From DATGLE01 sp035294325 (lineage in GTDB: Bacteria; Chloroflexota; Ktedonobacteria; Ktedonobacterales; Ktedonobacteraceae): a stretch of DNA of 13,451 bases. Below, piece by piece: positions 1 through 7,816 of the stretch. Made by a program: the position numbers and the translations under genes. The number at the start of each line of letters is the position of its first letter. Position 1 is the first letter of the stretch. The notes beneath the pieces were generated by a model. It made no database searches. It saw nothing but the letters and a program-made list of their open reading frames with translations, and had not been told where the DNA came from. The stretch lies in assembly GCA_035294325.1 (NCBI GenBank), contig DATGLE010000296.1:1-13451 (forward strand), written 5' to 3'.

Positions 1-1331
1 GCCTCCACGGCCTTCTTGCGCGAAACAGCGTCGCGCGCCGGGCGACTGTCATCGATGGAGGAGAGCAAATTGCCCAGGCTAATCAGACTATCCAGGTTAT
101 GGGCCGGCAAAAAGTTATCGATATACGGCAGAGCCGTTTTCATGCCTACCGTCAGCGGGCGATAGTCGGGCGAGCCGAGCAGCGGGTTAAGCCAGATCAG
201 GCGATGACAGCTATGCTGCAAGCGATCCATCTCGGCCTGGAGCAATGTTGAGTCGCCGCGATCCCAGCCATCGCTGATAATCAGCACAACCGCGCCCCGG
301 CCCAGCACACGCCGCGCCCATTTCTGATTGAAGATATGCAGCGCATCGCCGATGCGCGTTCCCCCCGACCAGTCCTGCACCGACTTCGACACATCGCGCA
401 CGGCCTCATCGACATCGCGCTTTTTCAACTGGCGCGTAATGCGCGTGAGCCGCGTGCCGAAGACGAAGGCTTCAACGTTCATCAGGCCGTTCGAGATGGT
501 GTGAATGAAGTGCAGCAGCAGCCGCGAATAGAGGCTCATCGAGCCGCTGATATCGCAGATAATCACCAGCGGGCGCGGCTTGCGTTTGGTCTCGCGCCAG
601 GTCAGCTCGATCAGTTCCGCGCCGTACTTCAAATTGCGACGCACGATGCGGCGCATATCGGGATAGGCGCCCTTCCTGGATGGCGCCTTGCGACGCGTCG
701 CGCGCAGGCCCAGATTCCAGCGCATTTCGGCCATCAACCGCTTCGCCTCCTGCACCTCGTCCCAGGTAAAGTTCTCGAAATCTTTCTTGCGCAGTCGCTC
801 GATAGCGCTGTACGCCGTCCCCTGCGGATCACCCAGATCGTCTTCATCATCGTAATCACGGTCATCCTTGAGGCGGCGCCGGTCCGTCTGGCGCATCTCC
901 GAACGCAGGTCTTTGCGCTGCTCCGTTGCGTTCATATGTTCGGCGAGGCGCTTGCGCTCCGATGGTGGGAGGCGCATCTGGCGCTCGACGCGTTTGGCCG
1001 CGCCCTTCACATCGTCCTTCTTATTCGGGTTATCGCGCAGGTACCAGTAGTAGAGAAACAACTGGTCAAAAAGCGGCTCCAACTCGTGCCGTGTGAGCAG
1101 GCTGCACTTCATCGTCTCATAGAAATCTTCTTTATTCGTGAGATCGACATAGTTCAGCGTTTCCGCAAGATCGAGCATCTGGCGCGGCCCGACATTGATT
1201 CCAGATTCCCAGAGGAGACGGCCAAATTCGGTCAGGCGATACAGCAGACGCTCCCCGCGCTCTATATCGAGCGGTCGCATATTCAGAGATGCCACGTAAT
1301 CGCCATTCTCCTGCGGGAGTGCGTCCATCAT
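1..1331 (-). CDS. coxE: CoxE-like VWA-domain protein, C-terminus cut by the window edge
   Basis: This reading frame stays open for 443 codons from an ATG at 1331 to the left edge, so the protein is partial. A helical, charged N-terminal region (residues about 15-150) and a very acidic linker (about 156-168) lead to a VWA domain starting near residue 254. Its MIDAS metal site is complete: D260-x-S262-x-S264, T325 in WSGGT, and D354 in SDGWD. CoxE proteins of molybdenum hydroxylase clusters work with the MoxR ATPase CoxD to mature the Mo active site in the cytoplasm; that role is assigned by family. The start codon overlaps the upstream coxD stop by one base (TGATG), and GAGGAG lies 7 bases before it, so the two genes should be translationally coupled. 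The visible part is already longer than the roughly 400 residues usual for CoxE. It could serve another MoxR/VWA client, but the pairing is secure. Confidence 0.88.
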   Translation of the reverse strand, partial: MMDALPQENGDYVASLNMRPLDIERGERLLYRLTEFGRLLWESGINVGPRQMLDLAETLNYVDLTNKEDFYETMKCSLLTRHELEPLFDQLFLYYWYLRDNPNKKDDVKGAAKRVERQMRLPPSERKRLAEHMNATEQRKDLRSEMRQTDRRRLKDDRDYDDEDDLGDPQGTAYSAIERLRKKDFENFTWDEVQEAKRLMAEMRWNLGLRATRRKAPSRKGAYPDMRRIVRRNLKYGAELIELTWRETKRKPRPLVIICDISGSMSLYSRLLLHFIHTISNGLMNVEAFVFGTRLTRITRQLKKRDVDEAVRDVSKSVQDWSGGTRIGDALHIFNQKWARRVLGRGAVVLIISDGWDRGDSTLLQAEMDRLQHSCHRLIWLNPLLGSPDYRPLTVGMKTALPYIDNFLPAHNLDSLISLGNLLSSIDDSRPARDAVSRKKAVE

Positions 1332-2233
1332 CAAGAAGCTCCTCGCGCTTTCTGTAACATCTTGCCCAGATCGCTGCCGCCCACTTTCAGCACGTCGTCC
1401 TGATATTTCAGCAGCGCGCCCAGTGTATCGCGCACGGGACCCTCGACGAGTTCCATCTGATGCAGGGCCAGCAGCGAGCTGATCCAGTCCAGCGTTTCCG
1501 CGACGCCGGGCGCCTTATAGAGATCGGCGCTGCGCAACTCGCGAACGAAGGTGCAGACCTGCCTGGCGAGGCGCTCTGGAACGTCGGGCATGCGCGTCAC
1601 GACGATATTGTATTCTTTTTCCAGCGTGGGATAGTCGATCCAGTAGTAGAGGCAGCGGCGCCGCAATGCATCGTGGATCTCGCGCGTGCGATTGGAGGTA
1701 ATCACGACGAACGGCGGCTCCTTTGCCTGGATCGTCCCGATCTCAGGAATGGTGATCTGGAAATCGGAGAGCAGTTCGAGCAGGTACGCCTCGAATTCCT
1801 CGTCGCTGCGATCCAGTTCATCGATGAGCAGTACGGGAGGCGCTGCGTTGGCAGGATCGATAGCCTGGAGCAAGGGTCGCTGCATCAAAAAATCGGGGCC
1901 GAAGATCTCCTTCAGCTCCTCCTGACGGTTGGCGCCGCCTGCCTCCATCATACGAATGTGCAGCATCTGGCGCGTGTAGTTCCACTCGTATACCGCCGTG
2001 CTCACGTCGATGCCCTCGTAGCATTGCAGACGGATCAGTTTTGTGTTCAGGATAGCGGCCAGCACCTTCGCCACCTCGGTTTTCCCAACCCCCGGCTCAC
2101 CCTCCAGCAGCAGCGGCTTACGTCGTTTGAGCGCCAGGAACACCACCGTCGCCAGACTGCGATCAGCGATATAATTTTGCGCAAACATCGCGCGCTGTAC
2201 ATCATCAATAGTCGTTAATGATTCCTGCTCCAA
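1331..2233 (-). CDS. coxD: MoxR-family AAA+ ATPase, CoxD-like
   Basis: This 300-residue protein is a cytoplasmic MoxR-type AAA+ ATPase. It shows Walker A GEPGVGKT at residues 45-52, Walker B VLLIDE at 134-139, sensor-1 ITSN at 178-181 and an arginine cluster at 191-193. The length matches CoxD (about 295 residues). In Oligotropha carboxidovorans CoxD is a chaperone-like ATPase needed, with CoxE, to sulfurate and complete the Mo centre of CO dehydrogenase; a similar job is inferred here. The start is TTG at 2233: GGAGG (2240-2244) lies 6 bases upstream, an in-frame TAG blocks any longer version, and the first ATG codes residue 16, inside the conserved region. It overlaps coxE by one base. The substrate could be the enzyme at 7817-11618 or another oxidoreductase, since MoxR/VWA pairs are used widely. 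Confidence 0.9.
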   Translation of the reverse strand: MEQESLTTIDDVQRAMFAQNYIADRSLATVVFLALKRRKPLLLEGEPGVGKTEVAKVLAAILNTKLIRLQCYEGIDVSTAVYEWNYTRQMLHIRMMEAGGANRQEELKEIFGPDFLMQRPLLQAIDPANAAPPVLLIDELDRSDEEFEAYLLELLSDFQITIPEIGTIQAKEPPFVVITSNRTREIHDALRRRCLYYWIDYPTLEKEYNIVVTRMPDVPERLARQVCTFVRELRSADLYKAPGVAETLDWISSLLALHQMELVEGPVRDTLGALLKYQDDVLKVGGSDLGKMLQKARGAS

Positions 2234-2247
2234 CGGAAGCCTCCAGG

Positions 2248-2271
2248 AAAAAAACTAGTGCTTTGCAGCAC
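2248..2271 (-). terminator. attenuator-like hairpin plus T7 in the coxD leader
   Basis: Read on the minus strand, GTGCT-GCAA-AGCAC forms a 5-bp stem closed by a GNRA-type tetraloop. After TAG comes a run of seven T (2254-2248), and the coxD Shine-Dalgarno (2240-2244) follows at once. The shape is that of a weak intrinsic terminator placed between promoter and start codon. The stem is short, so the function is uncertain. Confidence 0.3.
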
Positions 2272-2302
2272 ATTGAAGATAGTAGGCACATACATTCATA
2301 CT

Positions 2303-2332
2303 ATTCTAAACTATACAAAGGAAAGTTAGCAA
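2303..2332 (-). promoter_or_regulatory. candidate sigma70-like promoter for coxD-coxE
   Basis: On the minus strand TTGCTA (2332-2327) and TAGAAT (2308-2303) are separated by 18 bases, with 4/6 and 5/6 matches to consensus. Transcription would begin about 60 bases before the TTG start of coxD. A weaker plus-strand pair, TTGAAG near 2273 with CATACT 18 bases later, could serve the divergent regulator. Both are pattern matches only. Confidence 0.3.
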
Positions 2333-2441
2333 GTTCGGCAGGCGACGCCATCGCAAGGCATGTAACAGCAAGCCCTTGTTTTTGCTACGAGGATTGGGTA
2401 TCCTTTCAAAGATAGTTCCTGGCTGTATGGGAGGACGAGTC

Positions 2442-5387
2442 ATGATAGAGGGAAGACCTTTCTCCGAACCTGCGCTGGTAGGGAGGCAGCGTGAACTTAA
2501 CATCCTCTGGAGCCAGTTTGAGAGGGCCAGCGCCGGTCATCTTCATGTTGTACTGGTAGCAGGCGAACCGGGAATTGGCAAGACTTGCCTGCTCAATGAA
2601 GTGGCAAGGCGTGCCGGGCAGGCCGGTGGGCTTATTCTGCGAGGGGGCGCTTCCGAAGCCGAAGGCATGCCACCCTACCTGCCTTTTCTGGAAGCGCTCG
2701 GCAGCTATATCCTCACTGTTCCGCCTGAGCAACTTCGTGCCCAGACCGATCCTATCGCGCCCATTCTGGCGACAATTTTGCCAGAGTTGCCGAGGCAACT
2801 GGGCGAATTGATACCCGGCTATCCGCTTCCGCCGGAACAGGCACGTTTGAGACTCTACGAAGCGGTGGGCCAGTTCCTGGCTGCTATCGCCCTCTCCCGC
2901 CCGCTGCTCCTGCTTCTGGATGATCTACATTGGGCCGATACAGCCACTCTCGACCTGCTGTGCTACCTGGCTCAGCATCAAGCAACCTCCCGCCTGTGTA
3001 TCGTTGGCGCTTATCGTTCCACTGAACTGACCGATCATCCGGCGCTGGAACGCAGCATCCTGGAACTCGCCAGGCACCGGCAGCTGGTGACACTCGCGCT
3101 TCAGCCATTGTCTGAGGCAGATGTAATTGAACTGATCCCGCACCTGTCGGGCGCCCCTGTCGATCACCTGCTCAGTCAGCGGCTCTGGAAAGAGAGCGAA
3201 GGCAATCCGTTTTTCCTGAAAGAGTTGCTGCGGGCGTGGCACGAAACAGGGACAGTGTTCGTGAAAACCGGGGGCGCGGCCATCGATCCTCCTCCACCAG
3301 GAAACCTTCCTGCCAGTATCAGCAGTCTCATTCGCCATCGCTTCGCCCGTCTCCCTCCCGAGTCGCTTGAGACCTTACACTCCGCTGCGATTCTCGGTCG
3401 CACCTTTGCTGGCAGCGTTCTGGCCGAAGTCACAGGCCAGGACGAGGAAGTGACCGAGGAACGGTTGTATGCCCCGGTGCAGGCAGGGATCTTGCTCCAT
3501 GACACAGCCGGGAGATATACGTTCAGCCATGACCTGCTGCGCGAATATCTCTACAATGAGATTGTACCGGCGCGCCGCAGGCGCTTACACGGCTTCATCG
3601 GGCGCGTCCTGGAGGCAGGTCTGGACCAGGAGGACGCACACCAGCTCGCCCAGATCGCCTTCCACTTCGCTCGCAGCGGAGACCGGGCGCGCGGGGCTAC
3701 TTACTCCCAACTCGCGGCTGCTCAGGCGATTCGTGCCGCTGCTCCCCGCGAAGCTATGCATCACTACCACACCGCCCTTGATCTGCTTGACGAGCAGGAT
3801 CAGCAGCGGGGAGCACTGCTGCTGGCTCTGGGTGAAGCCGCACTGACGGCCGGGGAGGAACGGGAGGCCGTACAGGCATTCAAGGAAGCCTGGACCTGGT
3901 GGACCAATACGCCGGATATAATTGCTGCTGCACGGGCTGCTTACGGGCAGGGCCGAGCTAGCGCGCGATTGGAAGATCACACCGCCGCGCAGGCTGCCTT
4001 TGAGCAGGCGCTCACCCTTTTGCATGAACATTGCTGCGCTGAGCGAGTTCAGGCCCTGGTGGAACTGGCTACCCTGGTAGCAGTGAGCCTCGGCAAGCAC
4101 GCAGAAGGCATGGCCTGCGGGCGGGAAGCCCTCTCCCTGGCCCGGCAGCTTGGGGAAGGTCGTCTCGAAGCAATGGCGAACCGGGTTGTGGGAAACTTGC
4201 TGGTGCGTCGCAATGAACTGTCCGAAGGCATTTCACTGCTTGAACGCGCGCTCGCACTCGCCGTCGCTGCCGATGACCCGGCGGAGGCAGCAGAGTGCTG
4301 CGCTTGCCTGACACTGGCCTACTTCTGGCGCGGCCAGGTTCGACAGATGAAGGAGATCCTCCTGCGCCGGATGGAGTTTGCACACCGTTGTCAGCAGCCC
4401 TACCAGTTGCGCCACATTTACCCCTGGCTGGCAGGATGTACGGCATGCCAGGGTAACTTCATAGAAGCTCAACAGTGGCTCGATCAGGCAGGGAGGGCTA
4501 TCGTGTCCCTGACCAGCCCCGAACCGGGGGCTTTCCTTCTGCAGTTACGTGGCCTCCTGGCTGTCTTTCAGCATGACTATGAGACCGCCGAAGACTATCT
4601 GGCGCAGGCAGTGGCGCTCTTTCGCCCGATGGGGCCGGCTGTCTTATTATGGTATCTGCCTGCTCTGGGATGGATCCGCTCGCTGCCAGGCAAGACACAA
4701 GAGGCCCTGGCCTGCTTACAGGAGTCCGAGGCGCTGCTTTCCTCATACGAGCCTGGCACCATCCTCACCGGGAATGTCACGGTCTATCTGGCCCAGACGG
4801 CGCTGTTGCTCGAAGATCGGGAACGTATTACACACTATAGCGCCAGGCTGCTTCCTTTCCAGGGCTTATTCCTCGATGGGCTGGTTGACCGTATTCTGGG
4901 TGAACTCTTCACCTTCCAGGCAGCATGGGCGGATGCCGAGGCCGCGCTGAACAGGGCAGAGAATATGGCGCGCCGCGAAGGGCTGCTCCCCGAACTGGCG
5001 CTCACACGGGTGGCACAGGGCCGGTTGGCTCTTGCTCAGGGAGGCCGGGGCCGTGTAGATCGTGCACGTCGTCTGTTCGAGCAAGCGCTGACTCTGTACC
5101 AGGGGATGGGCTTACACGGTCAGGTACATGCCATGCAAGCGCAACTGGAGCAGTTGTCGGACCGGCCTTCGTCCCACAGCACTCGATCATTACCTGCCGG
5201 GCTGAGTTTGCGAGAGGTCGAAGTGCTGCGTCTCGTCACCGAGGGCAAGAGTAACCGCCAGATCGCCGAGGAACTGGTGCTGAGCGAGAAGACGGTTGCT
5301 AACCACCTTGCCCGCATCTTCGCCAAGACGGGCACGGACAACCGCGCTGCGGCTGCCGCGTTCGCCATTCGCTCAGGGATCGCTTAA
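2442..5387 (+). CDS. LAL-type (MalT-like) transcriptional regulator: AAA ATPase, TPR-like region and LuxR HTH
   Basis: This 981-residue cytoplasmic regulator starts at the ATG at 2442, with GGAGG (2430-2434) 7 bases upstream. An upstream in-frame TTG would add 22 residues but has no better site. The N-terminus holds a STAND/AAA_16-type ATPase: Walker A GEPGIGKT at residues 41-48 and Walker B LLLLLDD around 155-161, followed by HWAD. From about residue 400 to 880 the sequence is Ala/Leu/Glu-rich helical repeats typical of TPR arrays. Residues 920-981 are a LuxR-type helix-turn-helix (SLREVEVLRLVTEGKSNRQI, then EKTVANHL). Proteins of this class sense a ligand through the ATPase/TPR part and activate transcription. 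The ligand is unknown. It is transcribed divergently from coxD, which makes the cox genes candidate targets; that is inference from position. Confidence 0.92.
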   Translation: MIEGRPFSEPALVGRQRELNILWSQFERASAGHLHVVLVAGEPGIGKTCLLNEVARRAGQAGGLILRGGASEAEGMPPYLPFLEALGSYILTVPPEQLRAQTDPIAPILATILPELPRQLGELIPGYPLPPEQARLRLYEAVGQFLAAIALSRPLLLLLDDLHWADTATLDLLCYLAQHQATSRLCIVGAYRSTELTDHPALERSILELARHRQLVTLALQPLSEADVIELIPHLSGAPVDHLLSQRLWKESEGNPFFLKELLRAWHETGTVFVKTGGAAIDPPPPGNLPASISSLIRHRFARLPPESLETLHSAAILGRTFAGSVLAEVTGQDEEVTEERLYAPVQAGILLHDTAGRYTFSHDLLREYLYNEIVPARRRRLHGFIGRVLEAGLDQEDAHQLAQIAFHFARSGDRARGATYSQLAAAQAIRAAAPREAMHHYHTALDLLDEQDQQRGALLLALGEAALTAGEEREAVQAFKEAWTWWTNTPDIIAAARAAYGQGRASARLEDHTAAQAAFEQALTLLHEHCCAERVQALVELATLVAVSLGKHAEGMACGREALSLARQLGEGRLEAMANRVVGNLLVRRNELSEGISLLERALALAVAADDPAEAAECCACLTLAYFWRGQVRQMKEILLRRMEFAHRCQQPYQLRHIYPWLAGCTACQGNFIEAQQWLDQAGRAIVSLTSPEPGAFLLQLRGLLAVFQHDYETAEDYLAQAVALFRPMGPAVLLWYLPALGWIRSLPGKTQEALACLQESEALLSSYEPGTILTGNVTVYLAQTALLLEDRERITHYSARLLPFQGLFLDGLVDRILGELFTFQAAWADAEAALNRAENMARREGLLPELALTRVAQGRLALAQGGRGRVDRARRLFEQALTLYQGMGLHGQVHAMQAQLEQLSDRPSSHSTRSLPAGLSLREVEVLRLVTEGKSNRQIAEELVLSEKTVANHLARIFAKTGTDNRAAAAAFAIRSGIA

Positions 5388-5397
5388 CTTCCCTCAC

Positions 5398-5423
5398 CCC
5401 ATTAGGTATTTTTCCCTAACGGG
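5398..5423 (+). terminator. imperfect hairpin after the LuxR-type regulator
   Basis: CCC-A-TTAGG (5398-5406) can pair with CCTAA-C-GGG (5415-5423) with one A-C mismatch around an 8-base T-rich loop. It begins 10 bases after the regulator's stop codon. No T run follows, so it may be a 3'-end hairpin or a weak terminator. The rest of 5424-5571 shows only a CATAAT box at 5539-5544 without a convincing -35. Confidence 0.3.
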
Positions 5424-5571
5424 AGTATTATCGCCTTGCGAGAAATCGCCCCAGGATTGAACAGTTTCCCCGATGTCTTTTCCATGCATAGCCCTTACAC
5501 TCTCTATAGCACAGGCGGGATAGACCGCAAAAGTAAGACATAATAGTGTTGATGAAAGGAAAAAGAGGCTT

Positions 5572-5943
5572 ATGCGTGGATCGAAGCAAGATTTACCGGT
5601 CGCGTTTGACGGAGACGGCGTGCGCAGCCAGCAGGTGGAGTGGGGCGATATGAACGTGGCGCTTGAGCGCTTCCCCGCCGGACTCGATACCACACCCCTG
5701 TTCAAAGGTTTGCCCGATGATCGCTGCCAGTGTCCCCATTGGGGCTACGTCCTCAAGGGCCGCATTCGAATCAGATACGCCGATCATGACGAGATTCTCA
5801 GTGCGGGCGATGTGTATCACATGACGCCGGGGCATCTTCCTCTCTTTGAAGAGGACAGCGAAATCGTCGAGTTCAGCCCCAAAGGAGAGTATCAGAAGAC
5901 AATGGAAGTCGCGGAGCGCAACCTGGCTGGCATGCGCGGCTAG
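5572..5943 (+). CDS. small cupin-domain protein
   Basis: This 123-residue cytoplasmic protein has a single cupin barrel. The first cupin block is CQCPHWGYVLKGRIRIRY (residues 52-69), followed by a short turn and GDVYHMTPGH (79-88). H56, H83 and H88, with C52 and C54 nearby, are possible metal ligands, but the classical HxH of cupin motif 1 is reduced to a single His (H56). I recognise the pattern HWGYVLKGR...GD...PGH from a widespread family of small stand-alone cupins with no assigned function. The start is the ATG at 5572, with purine-rich AAAGAGG just upstream. The gene lies 184 bases after the regulator in the same direction and 118 bases before the next gene, so it may be co-transcribed with either. 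It could be an enzyme, a sensor or a binding protein. Confidence 0.85.
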   Translation: MRGSKQDLPVAFDGDGVRSQQVEWGDMNVALERFPAGLDTTPLFKGLPDDRCQCPHWGYVLKGRIRIRYADHDEILSAGDVYHMTPGHLPLFEEDSEIVEFSPKGEYQKTMEVAERNLAGMRG

Positions 5944-6005
5944 CCTCCGGCTCATCTGAATGCAGGGTAGTAGAAATCCGTAGTGATGGCCTGTGTAAGT
6001 AATCC

Positions 6006-6029
6006 GTCCCGCCCTCGTCCGGGCGGGAC
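6006..6029 (+). repeat. perfect 9-bp hairpin between cupin and unknown gene
   Basis: GTCCCGCCC (6006-6014) and GGGCGGGAC (6021-6029) are perfect inverted repeats around a 6-base loop. The structure is very GC-rich and should be stable in RNA. It lies 62 bases after the cupin stop and 32 bases before the next start. No T tract follows, so it is either a Rho-dependent 3' end, an mRNA-stabilising stem, or a leader structure of the next gene. Confidence 0.55.
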
Positions 6030-6061
6030 AGGCACTTCAAACAAAGGAGATAACGAGCAGG

Positions 6062-6472
6062 ATGGTTTCACAACGCATTCACTTAAAAAAGCTGGCCGGA
6101 GAATGGAAAGGCAGCGGCACCATAACATTGCAGGGCCAGGCATTTTCACTCGGGGCACACTGGAAGAATGAACTGGTCGCGGCGGGTTATGGGCTGCGAT
6201 GCGAAATTCGCATGATCGGCGTTCCAGGCGCCGAAGAATTTATTGACGTTGAGCAAATCGGGTACGACGATTACGAGCAGCAATTCCATATGGGTACGAT
6301 CTGTACCTTTGGCGAAACCCATGATCTGCAAGGAGATTGGCAAGACAACCACCTTCTGGTGAAAGATGACCGCATGAGCTTTGAAGTGCAGGTGGTCTCA
6401 CCAGAGCACCTCAAAGTGCATGTTGAGAACGCGGGCAATGGGCCGGTCTTCGACATCGACTTTGAAAAATAA
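6062..6472 (+). CDS. small beta-rich protein of unknown function
   Basis: I do not recognise a named family for this 136-residue protein. It has no signal peptide or membrane segment and seems cytoplasmic. The sequence alternates short hydrophobic strands with polar turns. The early LAGEWKGSG motif (residues 11-19) resembles the GxWxGxG opening of lipocalin/nitrobindin-like or DUF1579-like beta-barrels, so a small ligand-binding barrel is a reasonable guess, not a call. The start is the ATG at 6062; the best Shine-Dalgarno (AAGGAG) is about 12 bases upstream, which is long, and no better in-frame start is visible. It ends 13 bases before the convergent end of the M29 peptidase gene. Protein-like composition and an upstream ribosome site support a real gene. 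Confidence 0.78.
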   Translation: MVSQRIHLKKLAGEWKGSGTITLQGQAFSLGAHWKNELVAAGYGLRCEIRMIGVPGAEEFIDVEQIGYDDYEQQFHMGTICTFGETHDLQGDWQDNHLLVKDDRMSFEVQVVSPEHLKVHVENAGNGPVFDIDFEK

Positions 6473-6485
6473 CCGGAGAGGCCGA

Positions 6486-7589
6486 TCACACCAGCAGCCT
6501 GCCGTTCTTGAGGAAGAGCGTATCGTCAATCCAGACCTCGCCCGATTTGCGCAGATCGCAGATCATATCCCAGTGCAGCGCCGACTGGTTCACGCCGCCG
6601 GTCTCCGGGTAGCTGGCGCCGAGCGCGAGATGCACCGTACCGCCTATCTTCTCGTCAAAGAGGATATTCTTCGTGCCGCGCGTGATGTGCATATTATTGC
6701 CAAAGGCGAACTCGCCGAGGTAGCGTGCGCCTTCGTCCAGTTCTAGCATCGCGCGCAGGTAATCTTCTCCCTGCTGCGCTGTGGCCTCGACCACACGGCC
6801 CTCGCGGAAGACCAGGCGCACTCCTTCGACGGCGCGACCATCGTAGGTCGTGGGGATTGAGAACTGGATTACGCCGTTGGCGCTGTTCTCGACGGGACCG
6901 GTGAAGAACTCGCCGCTGGGGAAGTTGCGCTTGCCATCGCTATTGATAAAGACGCGATTCTCGATGGAGAGCGTGAGATCGGTGCCCTCGCCCAGAATAT
7001 GCACCTGCCTGTGCCCGGCAAGCCAGTCAACGAGTCGCTGCTGCTGCTGCGAGAGTTCTTTCCAGCGCGCGATGGGATCGGGATCGTTAAGGAAGCAGAC
7101 ATCGAAGACAAATTCCTCGAATTCTCGCAGGGACATGTTGCTATTTTGCGCGTAGGCGCTGGTGGGATAGAGCGTCAGGCACCAGCGGAACTCACCGGCC
7201 TGCTCGCGCGCGCGGAATATATCTGCCAGGCGGCGCAACGCCTTGCGCCGCTTGCCCGATTGCACCGGATCGACGCCACTGAGCGCCTGCGTGTTGCTCT
7301 GCGACCTGATAGTGAGGCGAGCGGTAGCTTTCTCGGCCAGCGCGCTCATCACAGGAGATTGTGCCGTCAGTTGCGCGTCGTTTCCTTCGCGCAAGAGAAT
7401 CTCTTCGAGCGTTTCCAGCTCAATGAGCGGCAAGGGGTATGCATCGGCGTGCAGAATTTCGCGGTAGACGGCTTCGATGAGTGGTGCGGCCAGTGGCGTC
7501 GCCTGAATCACCACGAGATCGCCTGATTTGATAGCGAGCGAGTAATGAACGAGGGTATGCGCCCAGCGCTCAATGCGAATATCGCGCAT
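6486..7589 (-). CDS. M29-family aminopeptidase (AmpS/AmpT-like)
   Basis: This 367-residue cytoplasmic metallo-aminopeptidase removes N-terminal amino acids from peptides. The M29 metal-site signature is present: Glu in SGEFFTGP (E227), Glu in LGEFAFGNN (E293), His in GGTVHLALG (H320), and the HWD triplet at 339-341. The length fits the family (about 360-410). The ATG at 7589 is chosen because AGAGGA lies a few bases upstream and the family's N-terminus starts there (RIERWAHTLVHYSL). A longer frame up to 7694 only reads into the palindromic element. A TATACT box (7609-7614) lies just upstream, without a clear -35. The gene is convergent with the unknown gene at 6062-6472 and downstream of coxM in the same direction, separated by 227 bases full of hairpins, so it is probably not part of the cox operon. 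Confidence 0.93.
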   Translation of the reverse strand: MRDIRIERWAHTLVHYSLAIKSGDLVVIQATPLAAPLIEAVYREILHADAYPLPLIELETLEEILLREGNDAQLTAQSPVMSALAEKATARLTIRSQSNTQALSGVDPVQSGKRRKALRRLADIFRAREQAGEFRWCLTLYPTSAYAQNSNMSLREFEEFVFDVCFLNDPDPIARWKELSQQQQRLVDWLAGHRQVHILGEGTDLTLSIENRVFINSDGKRNFPSGEFFTGPVENSANGVIQFSIPTTYDGRAVEGVRLVFREGRVVEATAQQGEDYLRAMLELDEGARYLGEFAFGNNMHITRGTKNILFDEKIGGTVHLALGASYPETGGVNQSALHWDMICDLRKSGEVWIDDTLFLKNGRLLV

Positions 7590-7627
7590 GGTAATCCTCT
7601 TTTCTAACAGTATATCTGATTGGCTGC

Positions 7628-7733
7628 TCGCGCCTGCGGCGCTCGCTTGAAGTTTGTTGATGTATGGGAAAATGCGCTTCGCGCATTTTCCCATACATCA
7701 ACAAACTTCCCTTGCGCGGCGAAGCCACACGAA
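7628..7733. repeat. three-hairpin palindromic element, copy 1
   Basis: The centre is a perfect 29-bp inverted repeat (7649-7677 and 7681-7709) around a 3-base loop, TTC. On its left is a mini-hairpin, GCGCC-TGC-GGCGC (7630-7642). On its right is GCGCGGC-GAA-GCCACAC (7714-7730), a 7-bp stem with two C-A mismatches that look like decay from the intact version in copy 2. The inner core TGGGAAAATGCGC is nearly the same as in the second copy at 12610-12713, and the order and spacing of the three hairpins match. No transposase or target duplication is visible, so this is best described as an extragenic structured repeat, either MITE-like or REP-like. Confidence 0.9.
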
Positions 7734-7754
7734 CGCCCACTGCGGAAAGGTAAG

Positions 7755-7782
7755 GAAGGGCGAACTGTGCAGTTCGCCCTTC
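7755..7782 (-). terminator. perfect 13-bp inverted repeat downstream of coxM
   Basis: GAAGGGCGAACTG (7755-7767) and its exact complement (7770-7782) flank a 2-base centre. It starts 35 bases past the coxM stop in the direction of transcription and is a likely 3' end of the coxS-coxL-coxM transcript. Read on the minus strand, the stem is followed by CTTACCTTTCC, pyrimidine-rich but not a true T run, so termination efficiency is uncertain. A further 15-base odd palindrome, GCGCGTT-A-AACGCGC (7812-7826), overlaps the coxM stop codon. Confidence 0.5.
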
Positions 7783-7816
7783 GCGTACAAAGCTGTCAAT
7801 GACGGCAACGGGCGCG

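Noticed and set aside
336..1403. 355-codon plus-strand frame opposite coxE
   Set aside because: The minus strand encodes a complete VWA MIDAS motif set; the plus frame has no recognisable features.
1460..2218. 252-codon plus-strand frame opposite coxD
   Set aside because: It is antisense to a clear AAA+ ATPase and has no domain or ribosome site.
2361..2390. Short hairpin with T5 before the LuxR-type gene on the plus strand
   Set aside because: The stem is only 3-4 bp with a tiny loop, which is too weak to call a terminator.
7590..7694. 35-residue N-terminal extension of the M29 peptidase
   Set aside because: It reads through half of the palindromic element and its start lies in it; the ATG at 7589 has a ribosome site and matches the family start.
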